DNA of 8,119 bases. Origin: JANLSE01 sp031362265. Its GTDB lineage: Bacteria > Chloroflexota > Chloroflexia > Chloroflexales > Roseiflexaceae. The notes beneath the pieces are model-generated. The model was given only the letters and a program-made list of their open reading frames with translations, ran no database searches and was not told the DNA's origin. The translations under genes were made by a program, and so were the position numbers. Location of the stretch: assembly GCA_031362265.1 (NCBI GenBank), contig JANLSE010000580.1:1-8119 (forward strand), given 5' to 3'. This document shows, in pieces, positions 6,903 to 8,119 of the stretch (the stretch's first letter is position 1; every line of letters begins with the position of its first letter).

Positions 6903-8004
6903 TGAAGTCCTTGATATCTGCCTCGACCGCATACGCAGCGGTGAGACAATTGAACGCTGCCTGAATGATTATCCAGCACTAAGATACGAACTAGAGCCAC
7001 TGCTCACCGTGGCCTTGCAGGTGCGGACACTCGAGCTTCCATCACTCCCAATAGCCGTCAAATCGCGTGTGCGCAAGCAGCTACGCCAAGCTGTTGCTAA
7101 CCGAAGCCACCCTCCGAGGCGCCGAGGATCGCTTGGTGGGTATATGCTGCGGTTTGCCTTTGTGTTAGTTACCATGTTCTTTGCGATGGGTGGCGGCCTG
7201 GCAGCAGCGCAAACGAGTTTACCAAATAGTCCACTCTACACAGTAAAGCGATTTAGCGAAGATATACAGTTACAGCAGACACGCAATCCATCTGATCGAG
7301 CCACACTACACTTACACTATAGTGACGTGCGTTTTCATGAAATTGTAGCTCTTAGTATTGCTGACCAAACGATCCCTGCAGAGCTTGTGGATGCGTGCAT
7401 CCAGCAGGGGGATTTGGCTCTCCAAGAGCTTTCACCACTTGAACCAAAGCTAGCAATCCCTCTGTACCAGCGCTATATCGATCTCGCCGAGGCGCGAATT
7501 GCAGCGCTCACAAACGAAGGTTTGTCGCACTCTGTGGCGACCACTGAGCTACTCCAGCAATTCGAACAACGACAGCGAATGTCGCTTACGCATGCTCGCG
7601 AGAATCCACCTGCAATCTTGGAACCAGCGCCCGAATTGCCTGTGCCAAGCGCACATCCGACCGAGCCAAATGTGGCAAGGACGGCTATTCCGCCAGACAA
7701 CTCGGCTAATCCAGAAGCGCAACCAACCGCGTTTACCCAACCAACTGAGCCTACCACGGAAACCCATGGCAACAGTACTGGAAATAACGAACCACAACCG
7801 GCTCAGCCTGAGCAGACAGCACAACCAACTGAATCTACCACGGAAACCCATGGCAACAGTACTGGAAATAACGATCCGCAACCGGCTCAGCCTGCGCAAC
7901 CGGCGCAACCGGCTCAACCGGCTAAACCGACACAACCGGCTAAACCGGCTAAACCGGCGCAACCGGACAAGCCTGATACAGGTAAAGATAAGGTCAAACC
8001 CTAG
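6865..8004 (+). CDS. DUF5667-like membrane protein, putative anti-sigma partner, with repetitive tail
   Basis: With the start at ATG 6865 this is a 379-residue protein. The cytoplasmic part (about 10-55, DEVLDICLDRIRSGETIERC onward) resembles a short segment often found in Chloroflexota proteins encoded beside ECF sigma genes. It lacks the HxxxCxxC zinc motif of classical anti-sigma factors. A basic stretch (HPPRRRG, 82-88) precedes one membrane span at about 95-115. Next comes a helical region (about 118-215: SLPNSPLYTVKRFSEDIQLQ, then paired helices) that fits DUF5667. Residues about 248-379 are low-complexity Pro/Gln/Thr/Lys repeats, presumably outside the membrane. The gene overlaps the end of the sigma gene by 38 bp. 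The start is uncertain: ATG 6877 or GTG 6850 are alternatives, and AGGTG at 6848-6852 sits somewhat far from 6865. The anti-sigma role is inferred from neighbourhood and topology. Confidence 0.8.
   Translation: MNQSMIDSHRKPDEVLDICLDRIRSGETIERCLNDYPALRYELEPLLTVALQVRTLELPSLPIAVKSRVRKQLRQAVANRSHPPRRRGSLGGYMLRFAFVLVTMFFAMGGGLAAAQTSLPNSPLYTVKRFSEDIQLQQTRNPSDRATLHLHYSDVRFHEIVALSIADQTIPAELVDACIQQGDLALQELSPLEPKLAIPLYQRYIDLAEARIAALTNEGLSHSVATTELLQQFEQRQRMSLTHARENPPAILEPAPELPVPSAHPTEPNVARTAIPPDNSANPEAQPTAFTQPTEPTTETHGNSTGNNEPQPAQPEQTAQPTESTTETHGNSTGNNDPQPAQPAQPAQPAQPAKPTQPAKPAKPAQPDKPDTGKDKVKP
7738..7905 (+). repeat. 84-bp in-frame tandem duplication
   Basis: Copies at 7738-7821 and 7822-7905 encode two 28-residue units of the form QPTE(P/S)TTETHGNSTGNN followed by a Pro/Gln run. 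A 40-base stretch (7751-7790 and 7835-7874) is identical; the flanks differ at about nine positions. The duplication lies in the tail of the DUF5667-like gene and keeps the frame. Confidence 0.92.
7879..7968 (+). repeat. 9-bp repeat array encoding (Q/K)-P-A
   Basis: There are ten consecutive 9-base units, mostly CAACCGGCT, CAACCGGCG or AAACCGGCT, with CAGCCTGCG, AAACCGACA and CAACCGGAC as variants. They overlap the end of the second 84-bp copy and encode a QPA/KPA run. Gain or loss of units would change tail length without shifting frame. Confidence 0.92.
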
Positions 8005-8119
8005 CATATTACTCCGCACCTGACTAGTATTCTGGCCTATACTGCAGTTGGCAGTCATCTAAATGACTGCCAACTCGTTTTCGATGAACAAACTGCAACG
8101 CTCCAGGCCACATCGAAAC
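8005..8119. other. non-coding window end with extra inverted repeats
   Basis: No gene is recognisable here. Besides the terminator, TGGCCT (8033-8038) pairs with AGGCCA (8105-8110), TGCAGTT (8043-8049) with AACTGCA (8091-8097), and TTTCGATG (8079-8086) with CATCGAAA (8111-8118). Some of these pairings exclude the terminator stem or each other. Confidence 0.5.
8046..8081 (+). terminator. intrinsic terminator after the sigma/DUF5667 unit
   Basis: A perfect 13-bp stem (AGTTGGCAGTCAT at 8046-8058 with its complement at 8063-8075) closes a 4-base loop CTAA and is followed by CGTTTT (8076-8081). It lies 41 bp after the stop of the last gene. The T-run is short, but the stem is strong. No matching T-rich tract is seen for the opposite strand. 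Confidence 0.8.

Noticed and set aside
7738..7905. possible CRISPR-like repeat structure
   Set aside because: There are only two copies, directly adjacent, with no unique spacers and in frame inside a protein gene.
7499..8023. 174-codon open frame in another + frame across the repeat region
   Set aside because: It is a shifted reading of the same repeats with Asn/Arg/Leu runs. The DUF5667-like frame has coherent domains and a start next to the sigma gene.
7549..8058. 169-codon open frame on the minus strand rich in Arg/Leu
   Set aside because: It is the antisense of the Pro/Gln repeat tail; the repeats keep it open and produce Arg/Leu/Ser runs. It starts inside the terminator and shows no domain.

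Overview
The window carries the core of a Tad (Flp-type) pilus assembly locus, followed by a sigma factor/membrane partner pair. All recognised genes lie on the + strand. The best guess for the source is a Chloroflexota bacterium (Chloroflexia, Herpetosiphon- or Chloroflexales-like). Reasons are the gene order cpaB-cpaE-cpaF-tadB-tadC without an intervening secretin gene, the TPR/membrane/von Willebrand A protein with a Pro/Thr stalk, the ECF sigma gene paired with a DUF5667-type membrane protein, and moderate G+C. This placement rests on style and recall, not on a database search.

Region 1 (1-4873) holds the pilus machinery. It starts with the last 69 codons of a CpaB/RcpC-like protein. Next come a TadZ/CpaE-like ATPase with a degenerate receiver domain, the TadA/CpaF secretion ATPase, and the two inner-membrane platform proteins TadB and TadC. 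Spacing is tight: 50 bp, 17 bp, an ATGA overlap and 10 bp. Strong Shine-Dalgarno sequences precede each start, so this looks like one operon. TadA would power pilin extraction through the TadB/TadC platform, and TadZ would place the machine in the cell. No pilin, prepilin peptidase, secretin or TadE/F/G gene is present here.

Region 2 (4877-6169) begins 3 bp after tadC. It encodes a membrane-anchored protein with a short cytoplasmic TPR-like helical segment, one membrane span, a Pro/Thr stalk and an extracytoplasmic VWA domain with an intact MIDAS metal site. It is probably part of the same operon and may be a surface or adhesive component of the pilus system.

Region 3 (6170-8004) follows a 136-bp gap that contains an inverted repeat just before the ribosome binding site of an ECF-type sigma factor. 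The sigma gene overlaps the start of a gene for a single-span membrane protein. That protein has an anti-sigma-like cytoplasmic N-terminus, a DUF5667-like helical domain and a repetitive Pro/Gln/Lys tail built from an 84-bp duplication and a 9-bp repeat array. A strong intrinsic terminator closes the unit at 8046-8081. The remaining bases to 8119 hold no recognisable gene but do hold further inverted repeats.

The gene families are individually known. The least explained parts are the VWA protein tied to the Tad operon, the sigma/DUF5667 pair next to it, and the two non-coding inverted-repeat regions.
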